IMG/VR virus record: IMGVR_UViG_3300034104_004843
Coordinates: 1-29,865 of that record
Strand: one strand, 5' to 3'
From: a virus
DNA length: 29,865 nt
The notes beneath the pieces are model-generated. The model did not search any database and was not told where the DNA came from. It saw only the letters and a list, made by a program, of their open reading frames with translations. The position numbers and the translations under genes are program-made. Positions 22,243-29,865 of this stretch are shown one piece after another (the first letter of the stretch is position 1; every line of letters starts with the position of its first letter).

Positions 22243-23344
22243 CGAAACAAAACTAGATTTTGATGACGTTTTGATTAGGCCAAAACGATCTACTCTGAAT
22301 AGTCGAGCAGAAGTAGATTTGGTTCGTACTTTTAAATTTGCTCATAGTCCACGACAATTAAATTGTGTACCGATTATGGTGGCAAATATGGATACTGTTG
22401 GTACATTTGAAATAGCTAAATCGTTATGTAAACAGCAAGCTATCACCTGTCTGCACAAACATTATAAAACAATAGATTATGTTGCATTTTATATTGATCA
22501 TAGCATAGTTAATAAAAATCTTGCTTTTTATTCTGTTGGCACAAGTCAGAAAGATATAGAAAAAGTAATTGATGTATTTGATCAAATTAAAAGACTTGGC
22601 TTTGAAACACCAAATATTTGTTTGGATGTTGCTAATGGATATACTGAACAATTTGTAAAAACGGCTGCTCATATTAGAAAATTATTTCCAGAAATTATTA
22701 TTATGGCTGGTAATGTTGTTACTCAAGAAATGGTCGAAGAACTAATTATTCATGGAAAAGTCGATATAGTCAAGGTCGGTATAGGGTCAGGCAGTGTTTG
22801 TACCACTCGTTTAAAAACGGGCGTCGGATACCCTCAATTGAGTGCTGTGATGGAGTGTTCGGATGCTGCTCATGGTCTTGGTGGGCATATTTGTTCTGAC
22901 GGAGGCTGTAAAATAGTCGGAGACATTTGTAAGGCTTTTGGTGGTAATGCTGATTTTGTAATGTTGGGTAGTATGTTTGCTGGTGCTGATGAGTGCGAAG
23001 GAGAATGGAAATACGAATGGAAAATGAGAAGTGGTGGATGGCAACCTTTTGACCCACAATCTCCTGATGTTGAAAAACGCAAAGTATCATTACAATATTA
23101 TGGAATGAGTAGCAAAAACGCTATGGATAAACACCATAACGGAGTTGCAGAATATAGAACAGCAGAGGGTAAGTGTGTCATAGTACCATATAAAGGAAAA
23201 GCAGAAGAAATATTACAAGACATTTATGGTGGTATGCGTAGCGCGTCCACATACATAGGAGCCACAAAAATAAAAGACTTTGGAAAAAAAACAACATTTA
23301 TTCAAGTAAACAACACACACAATAAAATTTATGAAAAAAATTAA
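22226..23344 (+). CDS. guaC: GMP reductase
   Basis: GMP reductase turns GMP into IMP with NADPH, releasing ammonia. The 372-residue TIM-barrel protein starts LDFDDVLIRPKRSTLNSRAEVDL (10-32) and has IMVANMDTVGTFE (about 51-63). VGIGSGSVCTTRLKTGVGYPQ follows, with the catalytic Cys at 192. GSVCTTR is the form typical of GMP reductase, and CBS domains are missing. HICSDGGCKIVGDICKAFGGNADFVMLGSMFAG completes the barrel. IMP dehydrogenase is the alternative but less likely. The start overlaps the previous gene by 17 bases, with AAAGGTGG upstream. Confidence 0.88.
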   Translation: MQKIINETKLDFDDVLIRPKRSTLNSRAEVDLVRTFKFAHSPRQLNCVPIMVANMDTVGTFEIAKSLCKQQAITCLHKHYKTIDYVAFYIDHSIVNKNLAFYSVGTSQKDIEKVIDVFDQIKRLGFETPNICLDVANGYTEQFVKTAAHIRKLFPEIIIMAGNVVTQEMVEELIIHGKVDIVKVGIGSGSVCTTRLKTGVGYPQLSAVMECSDAAHGLGGHICSDGGCKIVGDICKAFGGNADFVMLGSMFAGADECEGEWKYEWKMRSGGWQPFDPQSPDVEKRKVSLQYYGMSSKNAMDKHHNGVAEYRTAEGKCVIVPYKGKAEEILQDIYGGMRSASTYIGATKIKDFGKKTTFIQVNNTHNKIYEKN

Positions 23345-24446
23345 TTTAAACTGTCCAATTAACGGTACGGGCTATGGTATAACATCTCTTAATATAGCCA
23401 AAGCATTAGTGTCTCTAAATATAGATTTATGTTTATTTCCTATAGGATCTAAGATAGAAGTAAATTCATTATTAGATGCGGAAATTATCAAAACATTGAT
23501 GAAAAAAAATGAGTTCTTCCCATACGAAGCTCCGTGTTTAAAAATTTGGCATCAACACGATTTAGCTACTAAAATCGGTAACGGTCATTATTATACTTTT
23601 CCATTTTTTGAGATAGATACTTTATCCAAAAAAGAAATTCATCATTTAAATTGTAGTGACTATATATTTGTAGCTTCTTCTTGGGCCAAAAATATATTAA
23701 TTAATAATGGAGTTAAAAAACCCATCTACACTGCGCCGCTCGGTGTTGATATGAATATTTTTTATGAACCAAACAAAATTAAAGTAGAACAAGAAAATTA
23801 TATCTTTTTTCATATAGGAAAATGGGAACACAGAAAATCTCAAGATATTTTATTAAAGACTTTTGATCAAGCATTTTCAGATAAGGATAATGTGGAACTA
23901 AGACTTGTTCCATTCAATCCGTTCCTGTCTGAGCAAGAAAACGATTATTGGTTTAATTTAGTAGATGCTTGTAAACTCAGAGATAAAATTAAAATATTTG
24001 GTAGACTGCCTACTCAATACAATTTGGCTGAATTTATATTTCATGCAGATTGTGGTGTTTTTATATCTAGAGCAGAAGGTTGGAATAACGAGGTTATAGA
24101 AACTATGGCTATGAATAAGCCGGTGATTACAACAAACTACTCAGCCCACACAGAGTATTGCAATGATAAAAATTCTTATCTTGTCAATATAGATCGACTA
24201 GAACCAGCAAATGATGGAAAATGGTTTCATGGCGAAGGTAAATGGGCAGAATTGGGCCAAAATCAAATAGATCAAACAGTAGAATATATGAGATATGTGT
24301 ATAATAATCGTATAGACTCTAATCCAGAAGGAGTAAAGGCTGCTGAAAAATACTCATGGACTAGAACAGCAGATATTATAAATCAAACTTTTATAGGGAA
24401 TAATAGCTATTATGCCAATACCAAAACCAGAAAAAAACGAAGATAA
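23331..24446 (+). CDS. glycosyltransferase, GT4-like
   Basis: 371-residue GT-B fold glycosyltransferase. N-terminal GTGYGITSLNIAKAL is at about 12-26, TAPLGVDMNIFY the mid-hinge, and IFFHIGKWEHRKSQDILLKTF starts the donor domain. SRAEGWNNEVIETMAMNKPVITTNYS (about 246-271) is the GT4 hallmark with the nucleotide-binding EGxxxEVIE. The donor sugar is unknown. It overlaps GMP reductase by 14 bases and the DUF5872-like gene by 35, so it is placed between sugar and structural modules. Confidence 0.8.
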   Translation: MKKINLNCPINGTGYGITSLNIAKALVSLNIDLCLFPIGSKIEVNSLLDAEIIKTLMKKNEFFPYEAPCLKIWHQHDLATKIGNGHYYTFPFFEIDTLSKKEIHHLNCSDYIFVASSWAKNILINNGVKKPIYTAPLGVDMNIFYEPNKIKVEQENYIFFHIGKWEHRKSQDILLKTFDQAFSDKDNVELRLVPFNPFLSEQENDYWFNLVDACKLRDKIKIFGRLPTQYNLAEFIFHADCGVFISRAEGWNNEVIETMAMNKPVITTNYSAHTEYCNDKNSYLVNIDRLEPANDGKWFHGEGKWAELGQNQIDQTVEYMRYVYNNRIDSNPEGVKAAEKYSWTRTADIINQTFIGNNSYYANTKTRKKRR

Positions 24447-25080
24447 ACAAAAGTTTATACAACGTTGCATGAGCAACGATACAATGAAAAAAGATTACCC
24501 CAATAATAGTCAAAGAATAGCAGTATGTTTAGGTCAAACAACAAAAAATAAAGGGTCTATATTATCTTCAGTATTAGATATTTTGGGTTTTTCATTTGGT
24601 GAATATTGTGAAGAATGCGGATCTGAAGAAAATTTGACTATTGCTAATTTAATTATTCCGTCAGAAGAAGACTATGTTGATTTTGGCGAAGATGTTGAAG
24701 AATTTGATGTTACAAGTATTGCTAAAACTAAATACGAATATTTAGATCCAGATACGCAAGAAACATTTTATTTTGATCAAAAGAGAAACTACAAAAAAAA
24801 TAATAAATATTTAAGATATGTCGGAGAAGCCAAAGGTTCAGAATATCAAGGTAGAAAAGTAACATTAAATAAACCATTTAGAACACCTGACGGCCCTAAA
24901 AAAATGAGTGTCTATGTAAAGAATGAAAAGGGCAATGTCGTAAAAGTAAACTTTGGTGATCCAAATATGAAAATTAAGAAAAATATTCCAGAAAGACGCA
25001 AAAGTTTTAGAGCAAGACACAACTGTGATAATCCTGGACCAAAATATAAAGCCCGTTATTGGTCATGTAAGGCTTGGTAA
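24412..25080 (+). CDS. DUF5872-like phage structural-module protein
   Basis: The 222-residue protein begins FIQRCMSNDTMKKDYPNNSQRIAVC (15-39), a motif found near phage prohead/portal proteins. The C-terminus is VKVNFGDPNMKIKKNIPERRKSFRARHNC then PGPKYKARYWSCKAW (about 178-222), matching what I recall as DUF5872 (FGDPxMxIKKxxPxRRxSFRARHxCxxPGPxxKARYWSCxxW). It also has CEECGSEENL at about 60-69. A prohead or scaffold-associated role is the usual context; no assay exists in the sequence. The start overlaps the glycosyltransferase gene. Confidence 0.7.
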   Translation: MPIPKPEKNEDKQKFIQRCMSNDTMKKDYPNNSQRIAVCLGQTTKNKGSILSSVLDILGFSFGEYCEECGSEENLTIANLIIPSEEDYVDFGEDVEEFDVTSIAKTKYEYLDPDTQETFYFDQKRNYKKNNKYLRYVGEAKGSEYQGRKVTLNKPFRTPDGPKKMSVYVKNEKGNVVKVNFGDPNMKIKKNIPERRKSFRARHNCDNPGPKYKARYWSCKAW

Positions 25081-25742
25081 TGAATTTAAGCTATTTCTTA
25101 TCAAAAGATAAAATCGATTCTATCGGTTATGAGACTATATATCTAGAAAAACCAATTTCCAATCTTATAGATTTTGAGTGGAAAAATATTCTAGCTGCTC
25201 CTCCTAAAAACACTAGCGAAACAACAACAAAGGAATTACTACTAATAGCAAAGTCTACAAAAAATAGATCTGTTAAAGATATCGAGTTAATTCATAATGT
25301 TGACCAAAACCTAGATGAGCCCTTTATATTACTGCTCAATAAATATAATATAAAATATCCACAAAATTATATTGATCTATTTTATGATATAGTGCATCCA
25401 GTATTACTTAACACCAAAAGTTATTGGAATAGAGCAAGACCCAACCAATTAGCCAAATATTTTAATATGACTATTAATGTATTAGTAACAGACACCCACC
25501 ACACAGCAGCATATCCTTCTGGACATACGGTGTATAGTAACTTAGTGGCTAATATACTTAAAGATTTGTTTCCACAAATTAACACAAAAGAATTAGACCA
25601 TATAGTAAATGAAACAGCACGAGCCAGAGTATTACAAGGAGTTCACTTTTCTAGCGATAACAAAGCGTCCATAATTTTTAGCGATTACATGTTCCAAAAA
25701 CTACATCCAAAACTAAGGAAATATTACAATGACACGATTTAA
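25080..25742 (+). CDS. PAP2-family phosphatase (acid phosphatase-like)
   Basis: ATG 25080 overlaps the preceding TAA (TAATG). In 220 residues the three PAP2/haloperoxidase motifs are present in order. KSYWNRARP is K-x6-RP (near 113-121), AAYPSGHTVYS holds PSGH (near 146-149), and RARVLQGVHFSSDNKAS has the R-x5-6-H-x3-D late part (near 190-200). The catalytic His is in the last motif. The protein has no obvious signal peptide or long transmembrane helices, so it would act in solution on phosphomonoesters, lipids or nucleotides. Acid phosphatases of this class lie in several phages, role unknown. Confidence 0.8.
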   Translation: MNLSYFLSKDKIDSIGYETIYLEKPISNLIDFEWKNILAAPPKNTSETTTKELLLIAKSTKNRSVKDIELIHNVDQNLDEPFILLLNKYNIKYPQNYIDLFYDIVHPVLLNTKSYWNRARPNQLAKYFNMTINVLVTDTHHTAAYPSGHTVYSNLVANILKDLFPQINTKELDHIVNETARARVLQGVHFSSDNKASIIFSDYMFQKLHPKLRKYYNDTI

Positions 25743-26361
25743 TGATATTCTTAACGGAATTAAGAGCGCTGTTGATAATACTAAGGCTCAAACAGATATT
25801 TATCCAGAAAACGAATATGAAGATAATAGATTGAGTTTAATTTCTAATGATGATATAGAAATGAAAGACGAAGATTCGTCTGATATGAATGAATATAAAC
25901 AAAGTTACTATGATATGAGTGTAGGCTCCTTAAGAGCGATCATGAACCACGCAAAAGACATTCTAGACTATCTAGATAGCCCTATGGTAAAAGAAAATTT
26001 GACCGCGCCACACTTACAAGGTATAATCGCCGTAGCAGAGGATCATATGAGAGGTATCCACGATTTTGTAATGTTTGTGGAAACAGATGACGATGACTAT
26101 GAAGAAACAGAGTCCGAAGTCAAAAACATTCCAGACCAAGAAAAAAAACGAAACAAGGTAAAAATTTCAGATTTACCACATTATGAATACCAATATAAAA
26201 AGTATCCCGGTGTCACAACAACTATGGGCGAATCTAAAAAGCCAGGATTATGGGAAAATATCAGAAAGAAAAAAGAAAGAGAAGGAAAAAAATATCGTCC
26301 AGCCAAACCCGGAGACAAAGATAGGCCAGATCCAGAATCTTGGAAACAAGCACAAAAATAA
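25729..26361 (+). CDS. virion-type conserved phage protein (210 aa)
   Basis: The region MSVGSLRAIMNHAKDILDYLDSPMVKENLTAPHLQGIIAVAEDHMRGIHDFVMF (about 63-116) is the pattern of a conserved protein found in T4-like and marine-phage structural modules. The C-terminal KPGLWENIRKKKEREGKKYRPAKPGDKDRPDPESWKQA resembles a tail motif present on several phage capsid-assembly proteins (KPGLWxNIxxKRxR...PxPGxxxxPxxEdx). N-terminal acidic spacers follow FNDILNGIKSAV. I infer a structural or assembly role without certainty about head or tail. Confidence 0.65.
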   Translation: MTRFNDILNGIKSAVDNTKAQTDIYPENEYEDNRLSLISNDDIEMKDEDSSDMNEYKQSYYDMSVGSLRAIMNHAKDILDYLDSPMVKENLTAPHLQGIIAVAEDHMRGIHDFVMFVETDDDDYEETESEVKNIPDQEKKRNKVKISDLPHYEYQYKKYPGVTTTMGESKKPGLWENIRKKKEREGKKYRPAKPGDKDRPDPESWKQAQK

Positions 26362-26389
26362 ACTTGTATCATTGGACTGATATTTAAAA

Positions 26390-26704
26390 ATGCTTGATTT
26401 AGAGGATATTATATATTTGGAATGGCTATTTAATAGGCTTTTATATAAATATCAAGATAATCCAATTTATATAAATAAAGCCAAAAACACTCTTCAAAAA
26501 ATAAAAAACCCACAAATAGACATAACAGATATAGAGCTAAACAAGATACTTGCTAAATATTTTATAGACTTTAATCTCGATAAAGAAGATAATATAGGAT
26601 ATAACAACGAAGATAGGATTCGATTAAGACTTACTATTAGATCAATAATAGAAGATATTATTAGTAATAATATTCCGGACAATACTCAGATTCTCATTAA
26701 CTAA
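26390..26704 (+). CDS. hypothetical protein (104 aa)
   Basis: ATG 26390 follows a 28-base gap with no clear ribosome binding site. The protein is helical and acidic-to-neutral, with long amphipathic helices (LEWLFNRLLYKYQ, DIELNKILAKYFIDFN, RLTIRSIIEDIISNN). Function unknown. It could be a head completion or neck protein by position, but this is only a guess. Confidence 0.55.
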   Translation: MLDLEDIIYLEWLFNRLLYKYQDNPIYINKAKNTLQKIKNPQIDITDIELNKILAKYFIDFNLDKEDNIGYNNEDRIRLRLTIRSIIEDIISNNIPDNTQILIN

Positions 26705-26718
26705 ATAAAGGATAATAA

Positions 26719-27369
26719 ATGCTATTACAAATGAACGGCATAGGCAAACAAAAAATTACATATAAAGATCATACAAATATTACTTTTGATAACTTAGACG
26801 ATTATCTCATATTAGCAAAAAAAGCAATATCAAAATTCTCCCATCCTATGTCAAAAAAAATGCTTAAAGATGAAGATGCTATATCTTTAGTTGCTAATGC
26901 CATTATGATGGCAGATTGGAGATGGGATGAAAACTACCAAAGTAAACAAGGAACTAAAAAAACAAAATATTCCTACAGAAACCAATGTGCTATTTGGGCA
27001 ATTCAAACCTATTTATCGAAAGAGTATCAAAAGAATAAAAAATATGATAAAATCTATTCTTTAGATTATGTTTCAGAGTCGGAGGATAGTATCGCTCATA
27101 ACCTAGTTGAAGATAAAAAAAATTTAACACCATATGAAATTGCAATCAAAAACGAAAAAGAAGATAATACTAGTGGTCTGGTAGAAATAATCTTGAGCCT
27201 TGATTGTTTGTCTGATAGACAAAAAGACTATCTTAAATTATACTTTTTAGAATCAGAGACTTTTGAAAATATTGGGAAAAAATACGGCATTACAAGAGAA
27301 GCTGTGAGACAAGGACTAAATAAAGCTATATTAACAATAAGGAGTCATATCAGTGAATTCTCAATATAA
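26719..27369 (+). CDS. phage RNA polymerase sigma factor (gp55-like)
   Basis: The 216-residue protein ends with a sigma region 4: LSDRQKDYLKLYFLESETFENIGKKYGITREAVRQGLNKAILTIRSHI (about 165-212), a helix-turn-helix that reads promoter DNA. The upstream half (about 35-110, AISKFSHPMSKK...DWRWDENYQ...QCAIWAIQTYLSKEYQK) fits a reduced region 2. T4 gp55 is 185 residues and drives late genes. A late role here is inferred from its structural-module neighbourhood. AAGGA precedes ATG 26719. Confidence 0.8.
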   Translation: MLLQMNGIGKQKITYKDHTNITFDNLDDYLILAKKAISKFSHPMSKKMLKDEDAISLVANAIMMADWRWDENYQSKQGTKKTKYSYRNQCAIWAIQTYLSKEYQKNKKYDKIYSLDYVSESEDSIAHNLVEDKKNLTPYEIAIKNEKEDNTSGLVEIILSLDCLSDRQKDYLKLYFLESETFENIGKKYGITREAVRQGLNKAILTIRSHISEFSI

Positions 27370-27733
27370 AATTATCATACATCCCATAGTACTAACAACA
27401 CAAATAGAATTAAACAAGCAATATGTATTATCTGGCTCAGATAAAGAGTGGAAGCCTATAACTTTCAATCTAGATGAAAGCATCTTAGAAGATATAAATT
27501 ATAAAATTATTGAAAAAATGAAAACATATATTTTCGTAAACGAATTAGAACTTTTACCACAACTGATAAATATTAAAAAATCTATCACAGAAGATAATGC
27601 AGTAGATATTATCTACGGCTTCGTGGTTGGTTTTACTAATAATATAAATAATTGTTTTTGGCTAGAATTTAATGTATTAGAAGAAAAAGAATATAGTAAT
27701 CTAATATTAGAAGTAATTCAAAAGCTAAATTAA
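27353..27733 (+). CDS. hypothetical protein (126 aa, GTG start)
   Basis: I accept GTG 27353 because AAGGAG ends eight bases before it, inside the sigma gene's end. The protein alternates strands and helices (YKIIIHPIVLTTQIELNKQYVL, ELLPQLINIKKSI), with WLEFNVLEEKEYSNLILEVIQKL at the C-terminus. No family recognised. Its place next to sigma and structural genes suggests a baseplate or assembly helper, unproven. Confidence 0.6.
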   Translation: MNSQYKIIIHPIVLTTQIELNKQYVLSGSDKEWKPITFNLDESILEDINYKIIEKMKTYIFVNELELLPQLINIKKSITEDNAVDIIYGFVVGFTNNINNCFWLEFNVLEEKEYSNLILEVIQKLN

Positions 27734-27736
27734 ATT

Positions 27737-28075
27737 ATGTTCAACTTTTTTAAAAAAAATAATAAACCAATAGAAGAAACCGATAAAACTAATGCTATTA
27801 CTATATTATTAGAAAATACAGATCCTTATATTCATATTTCTATTATGAATACAGATAAAGATAGTGTAATAAATTTAGCTAAGGTATTATATCAATTAAA
27901 TACGGGACAATACGCTACTCACATGATGAATATTTTATTAGAGCTAAGCAAAGAGGATGCTCACATAGCTTTATTTGTTTCTCAAGTTATGACAGATTGG
28001 GTTTATCAAATAGAAGCCCAAAGAACAATAAATGAACCTTATGTCAAACCAACAGCTTTTGGTAATAATAAATAA
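27737..28075 (+). CDS. hypothetical protein (112 aa)
   Basis: Starts three bases after the previous stop with FNFFKKNNK, an amphipathic N-terminus. It is otherwise helical (DSVINLAKVLYQLNTGQYATHMMNILLELSKEDAHIALFVSQVMTDWVYQ). Unknown function. It is of the size of small chaperone or neck proteins in T4-like phages, but there is no direct support. Confidence 0.6.
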   Translation: MFNFFKKNNKPIEETDKTNAITILLENTDPYIHISIMNTDKDSVINLAKVLYQLNTGQYATHMMNILLELSKEDAHIALFVSQVMTDWVYQIEAQRTINEPYVKPTAFGNNK

Positions 28076-28078
28076 ACT

Positions 28079-28474
28079 ATGAATAAAATTATATGGGAAA
28101 AATGGAACGATCCGTTTGGAGAAAATTTAGATGAAGTCAAATGGAATAGTTATGATAACGAAGAACTAGACGAAGAAACAGAATTTTTAGATAAACAAGT
28201 TATACAGAATGCTAAGCCTATAAAAGTGATAGCAACTCCTGCGGGATTAATTCCATATAACGAACATACCGCATCTAGTAAAATTTTTAATTTTTGGGTA
28301 GGACATACTAATTTTAATATTTCAAAAAATATAATGGAGACCATAGAAAATTGTGAAGGGGTAGAATTATTAGATGTTTTTACCAGATATAGATTTAGAA
28401 TAGCTGTTGGAAAATGTTTTACAGATAATGAGGTAATGGCAAATATTACAGAAAAAATCAATGGGAACAGATAA
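28079..28474 (+). CDS. conserved hypothetical phage protein (131 aa)
   Basis: An acidic N-terminal 40 residues (DDxxDEVKWNSYDNEELDEETEF-like) is followed by a conserved-looking region ASSKIFNFWVGHTNFNISKNIMETIENCEGVELLDVFTRYRFRIAVGKCF (about 62-112). That has the look of a small alpha/beta domain. I do not know its role. It is adjacent to the ClpP-like gene, with a 14-base overlap. Confidence 0.6.
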   Translation: MNKIIWEKWNDPFGENLDEVKWNSYDNEELDEETEFLDKQVIQNAKPIKVIATPAGLIPYNEHTASSKIFNFWVGHTNFNISKNIMETIENCEGVELLDVFTRYRFRIAVGKCFTDNEVMANITEKINGNR

Positions 28475-29141
28475 CGAACAACCTAGTATTCTACATGATA
28501 TTCATGACTATAGTATAGATGTAGAAAACAGAGAAATATATTTGCATTCATATTTTTCAGATGATGATAATAATGAACCCGGTGTTGATTACAGGTCAGC
28601 CATAACTTTTGAAAAAAATCTTAGATATCTTAATCTATTATCATTAGATCCTATATTAGTTCATATGCACTTGCCAGGAGGAGATTGGCAAGATTGTTTG
28701 GGTATATATGATAATATTAAAAATAGTAAAAGTCCTGTCTGTATAGTGGCCTATGCTAAGGTCGAATCTAGTAGTACGGTTTTATTACAAGCGGCCGATT
28801 TACGCATTCTTAGCGCTAATACTAATTTTCTAGTTCATTACGGCTCTATTAGTGTGGATAATGAACACAAAGCAGCATTAAGTATGATACAATGGAGCGA
28901 AAAAGAGAGCGAAAAGATGATAGATATCTTTACTGAAAGGTGTATGAATAGTAAGATTTGCAAAGAAAAAAATTGGAAAAAGATGATGGTTAAAAAACAC
29001 ATCATCACACAACTTGCCACAAAAAGAGATTGGATTCTAACATCTGAACAAGCTGTTGATTATAATTTTGCTGATGGTGTTTTGGGTAGTAAAAAATTTC
29101 CTAATATAGACTATATCAAAAACTATATGAAAAAATTATAA
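28461..29141 (+). CDS. ClpP/crotonase-fold serine protease
   Basis: A 226-residue ClpP-like protein. LPGGDW (71-76) is the oxyanion/substrate loop, VESSSTVLLQAAD has the likely nucleophile S103 in the ClpP AxxSMGxxxLxAG position, and FLVHYGSI gives the catalytic His H126. The last triad residue is not obvious. In phages a ClpP-like enzyme can be the prohead protease, cutting scaffold and capsid proteins. An N-terminal 20-30-residue acidic extension and a D/N-rich stretch at 33-38 are unusual for host ClpP. Position in the structural module supports the prohead reading. Confidence 0.75.
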   Translation: MGTDNEQPSILHDIHDYSIDVENREIYLHSYFSDDDNNEPGVDYRSAITFEKNLRYLNLLSLDPILVHMHLPGGDWQDCLGIYDNIKNSKSPVCIVAYAKVESSSTVLLQAADLRILSANTNFLVHYGSISVDNEHKAALSMIQWSEKESEKMIDIFTERCMNSKICKEKNWKKMMVKKHIITQLATKRDWILTSEQAVDYNFADGVLGSKKFPNIDYIKNYMKKL

Positions 29142-29142
29142 A

Positions 29143-29814
29143 ATGTATATTGATTTTGCTATTATCGACACAGACATTAATGATACTCAAGCAAAAGATA
29201 TCATTAAATATGTTATAGATAATAATTGTGTTAATAGCATTACAATTCCTTACTATTTTGGCAAGCTTATTAAACCATATATTAATAATAACGGTTGTGA
29301 TTTTTCTTGTTTTATAGATTATCCTCTAGGAATATCAGATTCTAAAACTAGAATTTTTGCTGTGGATCAGGCTATTAAAAGCGGATTTAATACCATAGAT
29401 GTTTGTGTGCCGCAAAATTTAGCGGCCAATAGAAAATATGATAAAATTAGAGAAGATATTAATTCTATAGTTGAAATTGCTAAAGATAAAAATGTCAATA
29501 TTAGATATATTTTAGAGTACAGAAAATTTGACCACTTTTGTCTAAAAAAAATATGTGAAATTTTTGAAAATCTAGGTGTAAAGTATGTATTTCCATCCAC
29601 CAGTTATTTTCTAGATAATTTAGCGGACAATATTTTAGCTTCTATATTTTTATATAACAATTCTAAAGATTTAAAAATTATATGTACTGGTAATGTTTGG
29701 ACAGATAAACATTTTGATACTATGATTAAATCTGGACTATTTGGATTTAGGACAACCTCAACCCACACCCTAAACAATTTTATCAAGTTCAATTTAACCA
29801 AACAAAAAAAATAG
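29143..29814 (+). CDS. DeoC-like aldolase-fold protein lacking the usual catalytic lysines
   Basis: The 223-residue protein follows the DeoC (deoxyribose-phosphate aldolase) barrel order: CFIDYPLGISDSKTRIFAVDQAIKSGFNTIDVCVP (56-90), a DI...VEIAKDKNVNIRYILEYR segment, YVFPSTSYF (148-156), and ICTGNVWTDKHFDTMIKSGLFGFRTTS near the end. In DeoC the Schiff-base lysine lies in VKTSTGF; here that position is Phe150. The second lysine in KASGG is Ile/Cys. It is therefore probably a non-aldolase. Overlap by one base separates it from the protease gene. Confidence 0.6.
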   Translation: MYIDFAIIDTDINDTQAKDIIKYVIDNNCVNSITIPYYFGKLIKPYINNNGCDFSCFIDYPLGISDSKTRIFAVDQAIKSGFNTIDVCVPQNLAANRKYDKIREDINSIVEIAKDKNVNIRYILEYRKFDHFCLKKICEIFENLGVKYVFPSTSYFLDNLADNILASIFLYNNSKDLKIICTGNVWTDKHFDTMIKSGLFGFRTTSTHTLNNFIKFNLTKQKK

Positions 29815-29865
29815 TGGTGTATAGATAATTATCCATCATTCTATAGTAACTTATACGGAGTAAAA
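29815..29865 (+). promoter_or_regulatory. start of the next unit: ribosome binding site and possible late promoter
   Basis: A CGGAG sits close to the window end, apparently the binding site of a gene beginning beyond it. TATAGATA (29820-29827) differs by one base from T4's late promoter TATAAATA, and GATAATTATC (29824-29833) is a perfect palindrome. These are weak signals in AT-rich DNA. Confidence 0.35.

Noticed and set aside
26444-26477. Two TATAAATA copies (26444-26451 and 26470-26477) as T4-type late promoters
   Set aside because: At this AT content a few copies are expected by chance in the window, and both lie inside a coding gene.
1-29865. CRISPR arrays, insertion sequences, direct terminal repeats
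   Set aside because: I saw no regularly spaced repeats, transposase-like proteins or long direct repeats by eye.

Overview
This window is part of the genome of a large AT-rich tailed dsDNA phage with T4-like features. Every protein gene lies on the + strand. Genes are tightly packed, with many ATGA or TAATG overlaps, and I see no bacterial housekeeping genes. The phage assignment rests on a contiguous rIIA-rIIB pair, an endonuclease VII-type HNH nuclease, an ATP-dependent DNA ligase, a gp55-like sigma factor, conserved phage structural-module proteins and a phage-borne tmRNA and tRNA-Leu. The two apparent Sec signal peptides (thioredoxin-like and trypsin-like proteins) fit a bacterial host with an extracytoplasmic space. 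I cannot name the host. Window-wide G+C looks like about one third, and the standard genetic code is used.

Layout. (1) 1-1113: tmRNA with its own promoter, then a small operon ending in endonuclease VII and a DUF6356-like membrane peptide. (2) 1125-4602: three sigma70-like promoters (TTGACA, 16-17 bp, TAGAAT) drive the DNA ligase plus a sulfotransferase-like gene, a helix-hairpin-helix glycosylase-like gene, and a small HTH-like protein. The last is flanked by a 5' leader hairpin and a structured 3' RNA, followed by tRNA-Leu(UAA). (3) 4631-6675: small unknowns, including a minimal kinase-fold protein and a two-helix membrane protein. (4) 6659-10353: promoter, rIIA, rIIB, then a hairpin and a tRNA-like structure. 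(5) 10369-14978: unknowns, a Zn-binding protein ending in a RuvA domain III-like segment, a RuvB-like helicase, a secreted thioredoxin-like protein, a membrane protein, an actin/Hsp70-fold ATPase and a secreted trypsin-like protease. (6) 14975-21573: a co-oriented island with an ALC1-like macrodomain, two methyltransferases, several glycosyltransferases and an NDP-sugar epimerase, preceded by a perfect consensus promoter. (7) 21570-24446: nucleoside deoxyribosyltransferase-like protein, GMP reductase, and a GT4 glycosyltransferase. (8) 24412-29814: structural/late module with a DUF5872-like protein, PAP2 phosphatase, a virion-type protein, the sigma factor, a ClpP-like protease and a DeoC-fold protein.

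How the parts fit. The promoter-headed genes (ligase, glycosylase-like, HTH-like, rIIA, rIIB) use AAG, GGT and CGT codons far more than the rest, which favour AAA, AGA and TTA. That suggests a highly expressed, probably early set. The junction resolvase-type nuclease, ligase and RuvB/RuvA-DIII pair together outline a recombination and repair toolkit. The epimerase, glycosyltransferase and methyltransferase run looks like a glycan assembly or glycan-modification pathway, for virion, DNA or host surface. GMP reductase and the deoxyribosyltransferase-like enzyme point to rerouting of purine nucleotides.

Most unusual: the RNA at 4432-4512, with a 17-bp closing stem and an inner loop containing a 13-nt perfect complement of the upstream gene's ribosome binding site and start codon; and the phage RuvB paired with a Zn-binding RuvA domain III-like partner.
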